64,000 bases of DNA from Lysobacterales bacterium (GCA_019510125.1 JAEKKX010000004.1:186001-250000), one strand, 5' to 3'; numbered from the stretch's first letter, positions 46,988-59,693 are shown. Numbers and translations: made by a program. The notes: a model not told the origin generated them from the sequence alone.

Positions 46988-48979
46988 ATGCGTTCCTTCC
47001 CGATTCCGTGCTTGGCCGTGTCCCTCCTGCTGCTGCTCGCCGGCTGCGATGTCGATCGCCTCCAGATCCGTATCGGCGAAAACGCGGCGGCCCGCCGCCC
47101 GGCGGCCGCGGTCGCGGTCGCGCCGCGCACCGTGCTCGCGATGCGCCCGCAGACCCCGCCGGCCGGGGCCGCCGCGCAACCGCTCGCGGCCGCCGCCGCG
47201 GGTCCCACCGCGATCCGCCCGCTGCTGCCGGCCGCGGAACGCTACGGCAACCTCGACGTCCGCCTGCATCCGGTCGAGGGCGTGCCTGCGGGCGTCCCGC
47301 AACTGGTGACCTTCGGCGTGCCGTTCCCGCGTGGTTCGATCGACGCCGCCGGGCTGTCGACGGTGCGTGTGCTCGACGCGAAGGGGGGCGAGATCCCCGC
47401 GCACGTCGAACAGCTCACGCCGTGGCGGCACGTCAGCGACGCCGCGATCGACGGCAAGTCGGTCCGCGTCGCCCGCATCCAGTTGCGCTACAGCTTCGCC
47501 GCGCCGTATCCGGCGTCGGAAGCGATCCGGGTCGAATGGGGTTACCGCGCCCGCGCCGCGGACGTGGCGACGCTGGAGAATCCGCGCAACGGCTGGCAGC
47601 CGGTGACCAGCGGCAGCTTCGTCGCCGGCGACGGCGTGTCCGAGCCGAAGGTGTACGCGGTGCTGCCGGCGGCGACGCTCGCCCGCGGCGTGCTGCGGAT
47701 CGGGCCGATGCAGCCGTTTGCGCCGGAGATCGCCGCGACCCGCGACGACCCCGCGACCATGGACGCCACCGAGCACTATCCGCAGTACACCGAGCAGATG
47801 TACGCGGCCAAGAATTTCTTCTACGCGCACATCGGCGAGGACGACCCGCGGGTCACCGCCGCCAACCAGATCCCGTACAAGGGCGCCGAGGGCGAGCCCT
47901 GGCTGTACGACCGCGTGTCCGCGTTCTACGGGCTGTACTTCCGCAGCGGCTTCTTCAAGGCGCTGCGCGAGTCGGTGCGCGCGGCCGAGTTCTACCGCGT
48001 CAACCTCTACCCGCAGGGGACCACGCCCGACAGCGCGGTCGGCGCGTTCAAGCTGAAGAATCCGAATCCCGCCGCCTACATCGGCGCCAACGGTGCGATG
48101 TACAGCTACGGCGAAGGCCTGGCCTACACCTACTGGCTCACCGGCGACGACCTGGCGAAGGACGGTGCGAAGCTCGCGGCGAAGGCGCAGCAGGACGCCA
48201 ACGACGAACCCGACCGTTGGTCGCCCACCAGCAGCTACACCGAGCGCCACATGGCGTTCAAGCTGATGGCGATGATCGTCGGCTACGAGCTCTACGGCGA
48301 CGTGCCGTACAAGACCGGCGCGTCGAAGACCTACCGCGAGCGCGTGCAGACCCTGCTCGACAACCTGGTCTGGCACCAGAACGGCGCCGGCGGCGCGCTG
48401 CCGGCGAACCGCATCGACGGCGGACTGTGGAAATACGGCAGCCAGGAGGGCAACGGTCCGCAGGACCAGCTCGTGGTGAGCTTCTGGCAGACCCCGTTCA
48501 TGGTCGATGCGATGGTCCGCGCCTACGTGCTGACCGATCGCGCCGACGTCGCGAACTTCATCCGCCGCACCGGCACCGCGCTCAAGTACGGCGGCAAGTC
48601 GTATCCGCCGGCGCAGCGCCAGTACTACACCGACCAGCCGGAGAACCTCGGTCTGGTCGATTACGTGACCCTGGTCGACGGTTCGACCTACGCCGCCGAC
48701 GGCGTCGGTCCGGAGCACGCGCTCGAGGTCGCCGGCGCGCTCGGCTGGGCGTACTACTTCAGCCGGCTGACCAACCAGCGCGACGACACGCTGAAACAGG
48801 CCGCGAACGACCTCTACCGCACCTACGACTACGAAGTGAACGACTGGACCCGGCCCACCGCGCCGGAGCTCGGCCTCACCGCGTACCGCACCAATCCGCC
48901 GCGCCGCTACAACTGGACCTACAAGACCAGCGGCAGCCTGTCGTGGTGCCTGTCGGACGTGCGTCGGGTCAGCAACTGA
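46988..48979 (+). CDS. Large secreted lipoprotein, exo-rhamnogalacturonan-lyase-like
   Basis: Protein of 663 aa with a lipobox (LLLLAGC). After an Ala-rich linker, residues about 75-200 (NLDVRLHPVEGVPAGVPQLVTFGVPFPRGSI) resemble the N-terminal RIFT-barrel domain of PcRGLX/YetA-type exo-rhamnogalacturonan lyases. The rest is an aromatic-rich helical region (YTEQMYAAKNFFYAHI; SPTSSYTERHMAFKLMAMIVGYELYGD) compatible with an alpha/alpha toroid. It may act on plant or bacterial polysaccharide at the cell surface. The family link is tentative. The start is ATG 46988; the track start adds a non-signal tail. Confidence 0.65.
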   Translation: MRSFPIPCLAVSLLLLLAGCDVDRLQIRIGENAAARRPAAAVAVAPRTVLAMRPQTPPAGAAAQPLAAAAAGPTAIRPLLPAAERYGNLDVRLHPVEGVPAGVPQLVTFGVPFPRGSIDAAGLSTVRVLDAKGGEIPAHVEQLTPWRHVSDAAIDGKSVRVARIQLRYSFAAPYPASEAIRVEWGYRARAADVATLENPRNGWQPVTSGSFVAGDGVSEPKVYAVLPAATLARGVLRIGPMQPFAPEIAATRDDPATMDATEHYPQYTEQMYAAKNFFYAHIGEDDPRVTAANQIPYKGAEGEPWLYDRVSAFYGLYFRSGFFKALRESVRAAEFYRVNLYPQGTTPDSAVGAFKLKNPNPAAYIGANGAMYSYGEGLAYTYWLTGDDLAKDGAKLAAKAQQDANDEPDRWSPTSSYTERHMAFKLMAMIVGYELYGDVPYKTGASKTYRERVQTLLDNLVWHQNGAGGALPANRIDGGLWKYGSQEGNGPQDQLVVSFWQTPFMVDAMVRAYVLTDRADVANFIRRTGTALKYGGKSYPPAQRQYYTDQPENLGLVDYVTLVDGSTYAADGVGPEHALEVAGALGWAYYFSRLTNQRDDTLKQAANDLYRTYDYEVNDWTRPTAPELGLTAYRTNPPRRYNWTYKTSGSLSWCLSDVRRVSN

Positions 48980-49048
48980 GTCGATGCGCGGCAGGCGTCG
49001 CGCGCGACCTGTCTGTCGCGCGCCACGTGCATCGCCGCACGACGCATG

Positions 49049-49076
49049 GCGCGGGCCGCGTGGGTGCGGCCCGCGC
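49049..49076. terminator. Bidirectional hairpin between convergent genes
   Basis: GCGCGGGCCGC-gtgggt-GCGGCCCGCGC, 11-bp perfect arms, between the secreted lipoprotein gene and the Old Yellow Enzyme gene. There is no T tract. Confidence 0.65.
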
Positions 49077-49094
49077 TGCGCCCGGGCGCGGGCC

Positions 49095-50165
49095 TCAGCC
49101 CGCGTAGCGCGGATAGTCGGTGTAGCCCTTCGGGCCCGGCGTGTAGAACGTCGCGCTGTCCGGCGCCGCCAGCGGCGCGCCGTCGCGGATGCGCTCCGGC
49201 AGGTCGGGGTTGGCGATGAACGCCGCGCCGAACGCGACCGCGTCCACCTTGCCGGCGGCGATCGCCGCGTCGGCTTCCCCGGGGGTGTAGCCCATGTTGC
49301 CGATCAGCACGCCGTCGTAGACCTCGCGCGCCGGGGTCAGCACGTCGCCCTGCTGCTGGCCGAGGAAATCGCCGCGCATGACGTGCCAGTAGGCGAGGTC
49401 GTAGTCGTTGAGGCGCTTGCCGAGCCAGCGGACCAGGCCGACCGGATCGCTGTCGCGCATGTCGTTGTAGCCGTTGAGCGGCGACACCCGCAGGCCGACG
49501 CGACGGCTGCCCCAGACGCCGCAGACCGCCTCCAGCACTTCCAGCAGCAGGCGCGCGCGATGTTCCAGCGGCCCGCCGTAGGGACCGCTGCGGCGGTTGC
49601 TGCCGTCGCGCAGGAATTCGTCGAGCAGGTAGCCGTTCGCGCCGTGGACCTCGACGCCGTCGAACCCCGCGGCCAGGGCGTTGCGCGCGGCCGCGGCGAA
49701 GCCGGCGACGATGCCGGGCAGTTCGGCGTCCTCGAGCGCGCGCGGCACGACGTAGTCGACCTTGCCCTTCGGCGTGTGGACCTGGTCGTTCTCGATCCGC
49801 AGCGCGCTGGGCGCGACCGGCTGCGCGTCGTCGTTGAGGTCGGGATGGCAGGCGCGGCCGCCGTGCCAGAGCTGCAGCACGATCCGTCCGCCGGCGGCAT
49901 GCACGGCGTCGGTCACGCCCTTCCAGCCGGCGATCTGCGGCGCGCCGTAGATGCCCGGCTCGTGCCAGAACGCGGAGTTGCCGGCCATCGCCATCGTCGC
50001 CTCGGCGATGATCAGGCCCGCGCTCGCGCGCTGCGCGTAGTACTCGGCGATCAGCGGCCCGGCCACGTGGTCGTCTTCGGCGCGGCAGCGGGTCAGCGGC
50101 GCCATCAGGATGCGGTTGGGCAGCGACAGGTCGCCGGCCTGCAACGGGTCGAACAGGGACGTCAT
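49095..50165 (-). CDS. nemA: Old Yellow Enzyme family alkene reductase
   Basis: FMN-dependent NADPH reductase of 356 aa. It has LFDPLQAGDLSLPNRILMAPLTRCRA at the start, the substrate-binding region LWHGGRACHP, VEVHGANGYLLDEFLRDGSN and the C-terminal GAAFIANPDLPERI. It reduces activated C=C bonds or nitro compounds (NemA/xenobiotic reductase type). No TetR/NemR-type regulator is adjacent. Confidence 0.93.
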   Translation of the reverse strand: MTSLFDPLQAGDLSLPNRILMAPLTRCRAEDDHVAGPLIAEYYAQRASAGLIIAEATMAMAGNSAFWHEPGIYGAPQIAGWKGVTDAVHAAGGRIVLQLWHGGRACHPDLNDDAQPVAPSALRIENDQVHTPKGKVDYVVPRALEDAELPGIVAGFAAAARNALAAGFDGVEVHGANGYLLDEFLRDGSNRRSGPYGGPLEHRARLLLEVLEAVCGVWGSRRVGLRVSPLNGYNDMRDSDPVGLVRWLGKRLNDYDLAYWHVMRGDFLGQQQGDVLTPAREVYDGVLIGNMGYTPGEADAAIAAGKVDAVAFGAAFIANPDLPERIRDGAPLAAPDSATFYTPGPKGYTDYPRYAG

Positions 50166-50388
50166 CGGGAGGTCCTGGGTGAGGGGCGATCAGTGTCGCA
50201 GCCCGACCCCGGCGCGATTGCAGACGATTGCGGAACGCAGCGGCGCATCGGCCGCGAAGAAGCCGCCGGTCGCGCGTCGGCGACCGGCGGCGGTCCGGGC
50301 CCGTTCGCGAGGGAACGACGGGACCCGGGCAACGCGCAACGCGCAACGGGCGGCGGCCTCGGCCGCGCGCTTCCCGGCCGCGCTCCCG

Positions 50389-51084
50389 TCAGCCGCGCTC
50401 CAGCGAGAAGTTCACCGGCACCAGACCGTAGACCTGGATGGCGCGGCCCTCGCGGATCGCGGGCCGGAACTTCCACTTGCGCAGCACCTGGCGCTTCGCC
50501 GCGTCGTCCAGCCGGCGATTGCCGCTGCTGCGCTGGATCTCCACCTCCAGCGGCGTGCCGTCCACGTCGACCAGCACCTTCAGCACCACCGTGCCCTCGA
50601 CCCCGGCCATCAGCGCTTCGCGCGGGTAGCTCGGCGGCGGTGCGAGCGCGTACTGCAGGCTTTCGGTGGTCAGCGGACCGGTCGGCGGCGGCGGATCGAT
50701 CTTCGCGACCTCGGTGCCGGTGTTCGCCGGCGGCGGGATCGACATCTCCGAGGTGGCGTCGGACAGCACCGGTGGCGGGGGCTCCACGATCGGCTGCTGG
50801 CGCACCACCGGCGGTGCGGTCTGGGTGTGCGGCTTCGGCGGCGTGACCTGCTGGATCGGCGGCGGCGGCGGGGGCGGCTTCGGCGGGTCGAGCGAAACGA
50901 TCGTGGTGTTTTCCGGCGGTGCGATCGCGACCGGCGCAGACACCGGCACCAGCAGCAGCATCAGCGCGGCGATGTTCAGCGCGATCGCACCGGCGAGGCC
51001 GGCGATGCGGGCGGGCTGGACCGCGGCGAGCGCCTGGCCGAAGCCGGCGGGGCGGGCGTGGGCGTGCGAAGCGGCGAGGATCAT
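50389..51084 (-). CDS. tonB: TonB-like energy transducer
   Basis: Protein of 231 aa. One membrane span lies near the N-terminus (IAGLAGAIALNIAALMLLLV). A long Pro-rich periplasmic rod follows (KPPPPPPPIQQ; PPPPVLSDATSE), then a C-terminal TonB domain (PPSYPREALMAGVEGTVVLKVLVDVDG… RKWKFRPAIREGRAI). It should couple the proton gradient to TonB-dependent receptors, numerous in xanthomonads. No exbB/exbD gene is adjacent, so it is one of possibly several TonB copies. Confidence 0.9.
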   Translation of the reverse strand: MILAASHAHARPAGFGQALAAVQPARIAGLAGAIALNIAALMLLLVPVSAPVAIAPPENTTIVSLDPPKPPPPPPPIQQVTPPKPHTQTAPPVVRQQPIVEPPPPVLSDATSEMSIPPPANTGTEVAKIDPPPPTGPLTTESLQYALAPPPSYPREALMAGVEGTVVLKVLVDVDGTPLEVEIQRSSGNRRLDDAAKRQVLRKWKFRPAIREGRAIQVYGLVPVNFSLERG

Positions 51085-51200
51085 GGCGCACCTCCGTCGT
51101 GGGATTCGACGATAGGAACGGCGCAGCGCCGGCCGCGGGGTTGGAGCGACGAAACTTTTTTTGCTGGGCCGGAAGCGCGACGTTTCCAGCGCCCGAAATG

Positions 51201-51226
51201 CGACACCCGCCGGAGGGCGGGTGTCG
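51201..51226 (-). terminator. Hairpin downstream of the SIMPL gene
   Basis: CGACACCCGCC-ggag-GGCGGGTGTCG, 11-bp perfect arms, 42 nt after the SIMPL-domain gene stop and 117 nt before the tonB start on the same strand. No U tract. Confidence 0.6.
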
Positions 51227-51267
51227 GGGGAAAACGCCTGGAGGCGGACGCAGGGGGCGGATGCGGC

Positions 51268-52005
51268 TCAGTCGCCCAGTTCGAACACCACGTCCAGGTT
51301 CGCCGACAGCGAGGTCTCGCCGGGCGACACCGGCGGCGAGCCGGCGTCCATCGCCGCCATCTTCATCATCGGCATGGGACCGGGGGCGGCCATGCCGCCG
51401 CCTTCGCCGATGCTGACGATGCGCTTGATCCGCATGCCCAGCGTCGAGGCGTACATCGCGGCGCGGGCCTGGGCCTGCTTCAGCGCGTTGCGGCGGGCTT
51501 CGTCGTAGACCGCGTCCGGCTGGTCGATCTCGAAGCTGGGGCCGTTGATCTGGTTGGCGCCGTTGGCGACCAGCGCGTCGAGCACCTTGCCCAGCTTGTC
51601 GAGGTCGCGGACCTTGACGTTCACGGTGTTGTTGGCCTGGTAGCCGGTGATCGTCGGCGGCTGGTTCTCGGCGTAGCGATACTGCGGGAACAGGCCGATG
51701 CCGGCGGTCTGCACGTCGCGCTCGGCGATGCCGGCGGCGCGGATCGCGGCCATGACCTTCTCCATCTGCGCCGAATTGGCGCGCATCGCGGCGTTGGCGT
51801 CGGCCGCCTGGGTGACCACGCCGGCGGACAGGGTGGCGACGTCCGGCTTGCGGCTGGCGTGGCCCTCGGCGGAGACCGAGAGCAGGGTGCCGCGCTCGGC
51901 GGACGGGGAGGACTGGGCGGAAGCGGTCATGGCGAGACCCGGAAGCAGGAGGAAGGCGAGGACGGCGGCGAAGCGGGGCAGCGGGGAAGCGGGGCGGGGC
52001 GACAT
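51268..52005 (-). CDS. SIMPL-domain (DUF541) periplasmic protein
   Basis: Secreted protein of 245 aa with a signal peptide (LPRFAAVLAFLLLPGLAMTASAQ). The DUF541/SIMPL region includes LLSVSAEGHASRKPDVATLSAGVVTQA, ITGYQANNTVNVKVRDLDKLGKVLDA and ALKQAQARAAMYASTLG. These proteins form oligomeric rings and are linked to oxidative stress and outer-membrane function, but their activity is unclear. ATG 52005 has aaggag. A Gly/Met-rich loop near the end (GEGGGMAAPGPMPMMKMAAM) is an insertion of low complexity. Confidence 0.88.
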   Translation of the reverse strand: MSPRPASPLPRFAAVLAFLLLPGLAMTASAQSSPSAERGTLLSVSAEGHASRKPDVATLSAGVVTQAADANAAMRANSAQMEKVMAAIRAAGIAERDVQTAGIGLFPQYRYAENQPPTITGYQANNTVNVKVRDLDKLGKVLDALVANGANQINGPSFEIDQPDAVYDEARRNALKQAQARAAMYASTLGMRIKRIVSIGEGGGMAAPGPMPMMKMAAMDAGSPPVSPGETSLSANLDVVFELGD

Positions 52006-52119
52006 GCGGGGCTCCTTGTCGAGGCGATGCGTCGGAATGGTCCGGGGGACCGGGTGAACGCTCTGTGAGCCCGGTCGGGGTTCGCCGAGGGGGCGGTCGG
52101 GCGGATGCGATCGGCAAGG

Positions 52120-52125
52120 TATCCT
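52120..52125 (+). promoter_or_regulatory. -10-like element next to maf
   Basis: TATCCT in 'aaggtatcctagccggATG' ends 6 nt before the maf ATG. If used, the transcript starts near the start codon. Confidence 0.35.
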
Positions 52126-52131
52126 AGCCGG

Positions 52132-52728
52132 ATGTTGCATCTTGCCTCGAAATCCCCCCGCCGCCGGGAACTGCTGGCGAAACTCGGCCTCGACTTCGGG
52201 GTGCTCGACCTCGACCTGCCGGAGACCCCCGCGCCGGGCGAACCGCCGGACGACTACGTCCGCCGGGTCGCGCGCGAGAAGGCCGGCGCCGGCCTGCTGC
52301 TGGTGGTCGGCCAGCCCGGCGCGGTGGTGCTGGGCGCCGACACCGAGGTCATCCTCGACGGCCGCGTCTACGGCAAGCCCGCCGACGCCGCGGACGCTGC
52401 GGAGATGCTGCGCAGCCTGTCCGGACGTACCCATCGGGTGGTCTCGGCGGTGTCGGTGGTCGATGCCGGGCGCGAGCTGCAGGCGGTCAGCGTCTCCGAG
52501 GTGCGTTTCGCCGCGCTGTCGGAAGACGACATCGCCGATTACCTCGCCACCGGCGAATGGGCCGGCAAGGCCGGCGCCTACGGCATCCAGGGCCGCGCCC
52601 AGGCGTTGATCGCGCACCTCTCGGGCAGCTACTCCGGGGTGATGGGGCTGCCGCTGCACGAGACCGCCGGGCTGCTGCGCGAGATCGGCGCGCTGCCCGC
52701 CCGCGCCGTCGCGGGGGCCGCGGCATGA
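52132..52728 (+). CDS. maf: Maf family nucleotide pyrophosphatase
   Basis: House-cleaning NTPase of 198 aa. It shows [38 protein letters not shown] and [15 protein letters not shown], then [26 protein letters not shown]. It hydrolyses dTTP/UTP or modified pyrimidine triphosphates. It starts at ATG 52132 and overlaps rng by 4 nt (ATGA), a conserved coupling. Confidence 0.95.
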   Translation: MLHLASKSPRRRELLAKLGLDFGVLDLDLPETPAPGEPPDDYVRRVAREKAGAGLLLVVGQPGAVVLGADTEVILDGRVYGKPADAADAAEMLRSLSGRTHRVVSAVSVVDAGRELQAVSVSEVRFAALSEDDIADYLATGEWAGKAGAYGIQGRAQALIAHLSGSYSGVMGLPLHETAGLLREIGALPARAVAGAAA

Positions 52729-54284
52729 GCGAGGAGATCCTGATCAACGTCACCCCGCGCGAGACCCGCGTCGCGGTGGTCGAGAACGGCATGCTCCAGG
52801 AGCTGCACATCGAGCGCGGCTGGCGCCGCGGCGTGGTCGGCAACATCTACAAGGGCCGGGTGCAGCGGGTGATGCCCGGCATGCAGGCGGCGTTCGTCGA
52901 GATCGGGCTGGACCGCGCGGCCTTCCTGCACGCCAACGACATCGTCCGCACCAGCAGCCAGGCGCCGGTCGACGCGGTGCTGGAAACGGCGCTGGAGAGC
53001 GCGGTGGACGGCGGCGGCGACGCGGTCGCGGTGGCCGCGCCGAGCGCCGCCCAGGCGCCGGCCACGACGGTCCAGGCGGTGCCGCCGATCACCGAACTGC
53101 TGCGCGAGGGCCAGGAGATCGTGGTCCAGGTGGTCAAGGACCCGATCGGCAGCAAGGGCGCGCGCCTGACCACCCAGATCAGCATCCCGTCGCGCTACCT
53201 GGTGCTGCTGCCGCATTCCAAGGTGATCGGAGTGTCCTCGCGCATCGAGGACGAGGCCGAGCGCCAGCGCCTGAAGACGCTCGTGGCGGTGCAGAACGCG
53301 CAGGCCGCCTGCGGCTACATCGTGCGCACCAACGCCGAGGGCCAGCCCGAGGAGGCGCTGGCCGAGGACATCGCCTACCTCGCCCGCGCCTGGGCGCTGA
53401 TCGAGCGCAACGTCGGTGCCGTCGGCATCGGCCGCTGCGTGTACGAGGACCTCAGCCTGCCGATGCGCGCGGTGCGCGACCTGATGCGCCGCGACGTGGA
53501 GAAGGTGAAGGTCGATTCGCGCGAGACCTGCGAGAAGCTGCGCACGTTCGCCGCCCAGTTCATGCCCGGCCTCGCCGAGAAGATCGAGCACTACGCCGGC
53601 CAGCGCCCGGTGTTCGACCTCTACGGCGTGGAGGACGAGATCCAGCGCGCGCTGGACAAGGAAGTGCCGCTGAAGTCGGGCGGCTACCTGGTCATCGACC
53701 AGACCGAGGCGATGACCACGATCGACGTCAACACCGGCTCGTTCCTGGGCCAGCGCAACCTCGAGGAAACCGTCTACCGCACCAACCTCGAAGCGGCGCA
53801 GGCGGTGGCGCGGCAACTGCGGCTGCGCAACCTCGGCGGGATCATCATCATCGACTTCATCGACATGATCGACCCCGAGCATCGCCGCCAAGTGCTGCGC
53901 ACGCTGGAGAAATCGCTGGCCCGCGACCACGCCAAGACCACGGTCTACGACTTCTCGCCGCTGGGCCTGGTCGAGATGACCCGCAAGCGCACGGTCGAGA
54001 GCCTGCAGCGCCAGCTCAGCGAGCCCTGCCACGAATGCGGCGGGCGCGGCACCCTGAAGACCGCCGAGACCGTCACCTACGAGGTGTTCCGCGAGATCAC
54101 CCGCGCGGTGCGCCAGTTCGACGCGGCGCGGCTGCTGGTGATCGCGTCGCCGAAGGTGGTGGCGCGGATCACCGAGGAGGAATCGCCCGCGGTCGCCGAA
54201 CTGGAGGAGTTCCTCGGCAAGACCATCCGCTTCCAGGCGGACGAGCAGTACACCCAGGAGCAGTTCGATGTCGTGCTGCTCTGA
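52725..54284 (+). CDS. rng: Ribonuclease G
   Basis: RNase E/G family endoribonuclease of 519 aa. It starts [27 protein letters not shown]. The S1 domain carries an Ala/Val-rich insertion (about residues 85-128: [20 protein letters not shown]…) absent from E. coli RNase G. The catalytic acidic residues are in TTIDVNTGS (Asp334) and IIIDFIDM; the Zn-link is CHECGGRG. It matures 16S rRNA 5' ends and degrades mRNA. It is coupled to maf. Confidence 0.95.
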   Translation: MSEEILINVTPRETRVAVVENGMLQELHIERGWRRGVVGNIYKGRVQRVMPGMQAAFVEIGLDRAAFLHANDIVRTSSQAPVDAVLETALESAVDGGGDAVAVAAPSAAQAPATTVQAVPPITELLREGQEIVVQVVKDPIGSKGARLTTQISIPSRYLVLLPHSKVIGVSSRIEDEAERQRLKTLVAVQNAQAACGYIVRTNAEGQPEEALAEDIAYLARAWALIERNVGAVGIGRCVYEDLSLPMRAVRDLMRRDVEKVKVDSRETCEKLRTFAAQFMPGLAEKIEHYAGQRPVFDLYGVEDEIQRALDKEVPLKSGGYLVIDQTEAMTTIDVNTGSFLGQRNLEETVYRTNLEAAQAVARQLRLRNLGGIIIIDFIDMIDPEHRRQVLRTLEKSLARDHAKTTVYDFSPLGLVEMTRKRTVESLQRQLSEPCHECGGRGTLKTAETVTYEVFREITRAVRQFDAARLLVIASPKVVARITEEESPAVAELEEFLGKTIRFQADEQYTQEQFDVVLL

Positions 54285-54314
54285 GGCGCGGCCGGCCGGG
54301 CGGGCGGTCGCCTG

Positions 54315-57300
54315 ATGCCGGTGTCGATGCGTCGCCGGCTGCGCCTGGCGCGTCGAGGGCTGTGGTACCTCACCGCGGTCTCGCTGGTGCTGATGGCGCT
54401 GGGCGCGGCCATCCTCAGCCAGTTGCTGCCGCTGGCCGAACGCCATCCCGACCGCATCGCCGAATGGCTGAGCGCGCGCGCGGGGCGACCGGTGCGGTTC
54501 GATCGCCTCGATACCGAATGGACCCGGCGCGGCCCGCTGCTGCGGCTCGACGGCCTGCGCGTCGGCGAGGGCGCGGGCGCGGTGTCGATCGGCGCCGCGG
54601 AAATCCTGGTCTCGCAGTACGCCGGCCTGCTGCCGGGGCGCTCGTTCACCGAACTGCGCGTGCGCCACCTCGCGCTCACCCTCGAGCGCGCCGACGACGG
54701 CAGTTGGCGGGTCCGCGGCCTGCCCGGACAGGCCCAGGGCGGCGATCCGCTGGGCTCGCTGGAGGGCCTGGGCGAACTGCAGGTGATCGACGCCAAGCTC
54801 GGCATCTCCGCGCCGTCGCTGGGCATCGACACCACCGTGCCGCACGTCGACGTGCGCCTGCAGGTGAACGGGCCGCGGGTGCGCAGCGGGCTGCGCGCGC
54901 GGATGCGCGCCGACGCCGCGCCGGTCGATTTCGTGCTGGACTTCGATCGCGTGCGCGGCGACGGCCGGCTCTACGCCACCGGCCGCGAGCTGCGCCTGGC
55001 GGACTGGTCGTCGCTGCTGAAGATCGGCGGCGTCGACGTGGTGGGCGGCGCCGGCCGCGCCGAAGTCTGGGCGACGCTGCGCCACCGGCAGGTGTCCGCG
55101 ATCGCCGTCGACGGCGATCTGCGCCGGCTGCGGCTGCGCGGCGCGGCCCTCGCCGACGACGCCGCCGGCGCGCGGCCGGTGGCCGAGTTCGCGCAGTTGA
55201 CCACGGTCGCGCACTGGCGCGTCCGCGACGGCGACTGGCGCCTGGACGCGTCGCGCCTGCAGATCCACGCCGACGCCGGCAGCCGGCCGCAGGTGCTGGA
55301 CGGGCTGGCGATCGCCGGCGGCCGCCACTACGGCCTGCGCGCCGAGCGCATCGACGCCGGGCCGCTGTTCGCGGTGGCCGCGCTCAGCGACCGGCTGTCG
55401 CCGAAGCTGCGGCGCTGGCTGCAGGCGGCGCATCCCGGCGCGGTGCTCGAAGCGGTGCAGGTAGCCGGCGAACGCGGCGGTGCGATGCGCGCGACCGCGC
55501 GGGTGCGCGGGCTCGGGTTCGCGCCCGTCGCCAACATCCCGGGCGTGTCCGACCTCGCCGGCACGCTGCGCGGCGACGGCGACGGTTTCGCGTTCGCGTT
55601 CGACCCGGTCGCGAAGCTGCGGTTCGACTGGCCGACCGGGTTCGGCCCGACCCACGTCGTCGGCCTGCGCGGCGAGGCGGTGGCCTGGCGCGACGAGGCC
55701 GGTGGCTGGCGGGTGGAAACGCCGGCGCTGCGCATCGACGGCGACGGCTACGGCGCCGACCTCCGCGGCGGCCTGTGGTTCCAGGGCGACGGCAGCCGGC
55801 CCTGGCTCGGCATCGCTGCCGATCTCGACGATGCGCAGGCGCCGGTCGCCAAGCGTTTCTGGCCGAAGTTCGCGATGTCGCCGGGGCTGGTGCGCTGGCT
55901 CGACACCGCGCTGATCGCCGGGCGCGTGCGCGACGGCCGCGCGGTGGTCGCGGGCGAGCTGGAGGACTGGCCGTTCAAGTCGATCGCCGGCGCGCCGCCG
56001 AAGGGCGTGTTCGACGCCCGCGCCACGCTGCAGGACATGCGCGTGAAGTTCCAGGACGAGTGGCCGGCCACCGCCGACATGGACGCCGACATCGCCTTCG
56101 TCGACAACGGCTTCTCGGTCAACGGCAAGGCGGTGCTGGGCGAGGTCGGGATCCGCGCCTTCGACGCCGGCATCCCCGACTACGGCGCCGGTGCGCTGGG
56201 CATCCATGCGCACGCCGACGCCGACGCCGCGAAGCTGCTGGCGCTGCTGCGCCAGAGTCCGCTCAGGCGCGAACACGGCAAGGTGCTGTCGACGCTGTCC
56301 GCCGACGGCCCGGTCACCGCCGACTTCGGGCTGGAACTGCCGCTGCACGGCCCGCTGCCGCACCGGCCGAAGATCGCCGGCAGCGTCGAGCTGCGCGGCG
56401 CCAGGCTGGCCGAGTCGGAGTGGAAGCTCGCGTTCTCCGGCGTGACCGGGAAGGCGCGCTACGACGAGAACGGGTTCAGCGCCGACGGCCTGCGCGCGCA
56501 GTACGACCGCCAGGACGGCAAGCTCTCGCTGCGCGCCGGCGCCGGCCACGTCCGCGACCGCCGGCAGGGTTTCGAGGCCGAGCTGGAAGCGTCGATGACC
56601 AGCGACGACCTGCTCGCGCGCGTGCCCGACCTGGTGTGGCTGCGCCCGCACGTGCGCGGGCGCTCGCGCTGGACCGCGGGCATCGCGATTCCCGCCGGCG
56701 CGGGCCCCGCCGCCGGCGCGAACGCGATCACCCGCCTGCAACTGCGCTCGGACCTGGTCGGCACCGCATTCGACCTGCCGGCGCCGATGGACAAGCCGGC
56801 CGGCGCCGCGCTGCCGACGACGCTGGACCTGCCGCTGCCGATCGGCAAGGGCGACCTCGCGCTCGCCTTCGGCCAGCGGCTCGCGCTGCGGGTGCGGCAG
56901 ACCCGAGACCAGCTCGGCATCCGCGCGGCGTTCGGCAGCGATCGCGTCGCCGAAGCGCCGCCGGCCTCCGGGCTGGTGCTCGGCGGCCGCGCGCCGACCC
57001 TGGACGCGATCGGCTGGATCGCGCTCACCGGCAGCGGTTCCGGCGGCAGTCGCCTGCCGCTGCGCCGGGCCGACGTGAGCGCCGACCACCTGCTGCTGCT
57101 CGGCGGCGATTTCCCCGACACCCGGCTGCAGATCGCGCCGGCGAACAACGCCCTCGCCGTGCAGATCGACGGCGCCGCGCTGGCCGGCAGCGTGCAGGTG
57201 CCCGACGGCAGCGGCGGCACGCTCGCCGGCCACCTGCAGCGCGCCCACTGGCGCGCCCAGGCCGGCGCCGCGGCGCCCGCGGCGGGCGCGGCCGGCGACG

Positions 57301-58163
57301 ACGGCGGGTTCGACCCGGCGAGCGTCCCGGCGATCGCGCTGCGCGTGGACGACCTGCGCATCGGCGACGCCGCGCTGGGCGAGGCGCAGTTCCGCTCGCG
57401 CCCGTCCGCCACCGGCATGACCGTGGAACAACTGCAGACCCGCGGCCCCAAGCGCAGGATCGACGCCACCGGCGAGTGGGCCGGTCGCGGCGCGGCGGCC
57501 CGCACCCGGTTCGACGCGCACGTCGCCAGCGACGACTTCGGCGACCTGCTCGGCGACCTCGGCATGGGCAACCGGGTCGGCGCGGGCAAGGGCGAGGTGC
57601 GCTTCGCCGCGCAGTGGCCCGGCAGCCCGATGGGCTTCAGCCTCGGCGCGCTCGACGGCGAGCTGAAGATCGACGTGCGCGACGGCCGCCTGGTGCAGGT
57701 CGAGCCCGGCGGCACCGGGCGCGTGCTCGGCCTGCTGAGCCTGGCCCAGTTGCCGCGGCGCCTGACCCTGGATTTCCGCGATTTCTTCAACAAGGGATTC
57801 GCATTCAACACCCTCGCCGGCACCGTGCGTTTCGGCGACGGCAGCGCGCGCAGCGACGACCTCGCGATCGACGGCCCGGCCGCGCGGATCAACATCCGCG
57901 GCGCTGCCAACCTGCGCGCGCAGACCTTCGACCAGACCATCGAGGTGCTGCCCAAGGCCGGCAACCTGCTGACCGCGGTCGGCGCGATCGCCGGCGGTCC
58001 GGTGGGCGCGGCGGTGGGCGCGGTGGCGAACGCGGTGCTGCAGAAGCCGCTGGGCCAGGCCGCGGCGAAGAACTACCGGGTCACCGGGCCGTGGAAGGAC
58101 CCGAAGGTCGAGGTGCTCGAACGCGCCGACGTCTCGTCGCGCGCCCCGCCCGGGACGGGTTGA
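54315..58163 (+). CDS. yhdP: AsmA-like intermembrane phospholipid transporter YhdP
   Basis: Giant envelope protein of 1282 aa, the typical size of YhdP/DUF3971 proteins. One N-terminal membrane anchor ([19 protein letters not shown]) is followed by about 1200 residues of beta-strand-rich repeats forming a hydrophobic groove. The C-terminal AsmA-like part has [44 protein letters not shown]. It bridges the periplasm for phospholipid transport, redundantly with TamB and YdbH. It follows rng by 30 nt and precedes tldD, as in other gammaproteobacteria. Confidence 0.93.
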   Translation: MPVSMRRRLRLARRGLWYLTAVSLVLMALGAAILSQLLPLAERHPDRIAEWLSARAGRPVRFDRLDTEWTRRGPLLRLDGLRVGEGAGAVSIGAAEILVSQYAGLLPGRSFTELRVRHLALTLERADDGSWRVRGLPGQAQGGDPLGSLEGLGELQVIDAKLGISAPSLGIDTTVPHVDVRLQVNGPRVRSGLRARMRADAAPVDFVLDFDRVRGDGRLYATGRELRLADWSSLLKIGGVDVVGGAGRAEVWATLRHRQVSAIAVDGDLRRLRLRGAALADDAAGARPVAEFAQLTTVAHWRVRDGDWRLDASRLQIHADAGSRPQVLDGLAIAGGRHYGLRAERIDAGPLFAVAALSDRLSPKLRRWLQAAHPGAVLEAVQVAGERGGAMRATARVRGLGFAPVANIPGVSDLAGTLRGDGDGFAFAFDPVAKLRFDWPTGFGPTHVVGLRGEAVAWRDEAGGWRVETPALRIDGDGYGADLRGGLWFQGDGSRPWLGIAADLDDAQAPVAKRFWPKFAMSPGLVRWLDTALIAGRVRDGRAVVAGELEDWPFKSIAGAPPKGVFDARATLQDMRVKFQDEWPATADMDADIAFVDNGFSVNGKAVLGEVGIRAFDAGIPDYGAGALGIHAHADADAAKLLALLRQSPLRREHGKVLSTLSADGPVTADFGLELPLHGPLPHRPKIAGSVELRGARLAESEWKLAFSGVTGKARYDENGFSADGLRAQYDRQDGKLSLRAGAGHVRDRRQGFEAELEASMTSDDLLARVPDLVWLRPHVRGRSRWTAGIAIPAGAGPAAGANAITRLQLRSDLVGTAFDLPAPMDKPAGAALPTTLDLPLPIGKGDLALAFGQRLALRVRQTRDQLGIRAAFGSDRVAEAPPASGLVLGGRAPTLDAIGWIALTGSGSGGSRLPLRRADVSADHLLLLGGDFPDTRLQIAPANNALAVQIDGAALAGSVQVPDGSGGTLAGHLQRAHWRAQAGAAAPAAGAAGDDGGFDPASVPAIALRVDDLRIGDAALGEAQFRSRPSATGMTVEQLQTRGPKRRIDATGEWAGRGAAARTRFDAHVASDDFGDLLGDLGMGNRVGAGKGEVRFAAQWPGSPMGFSLGALDGELKIDVRDGRLVQVEPGGTGRVLGLLSLAQLPRRLTLDFRDFFNKGFAFNTLAGTVRFGDGSARSDDLAIDGPAARINIRGAANLRAQTFDQTIEVLPKAGNLLTAVGAIAGGPVGAAVGAVANAVLQKPLGQAAAKNYRVTGPWKDPKVEVLERADVSSRAPPGTG

Positions 58164-58194
58164 GTCCGTCGCCGTCCGCCACCATTCCCCTTCC

Positions 58195-59676
<1,482 letters not shown>

Positions 59677-59693
59677 TCGTCGGAACCGGGACG

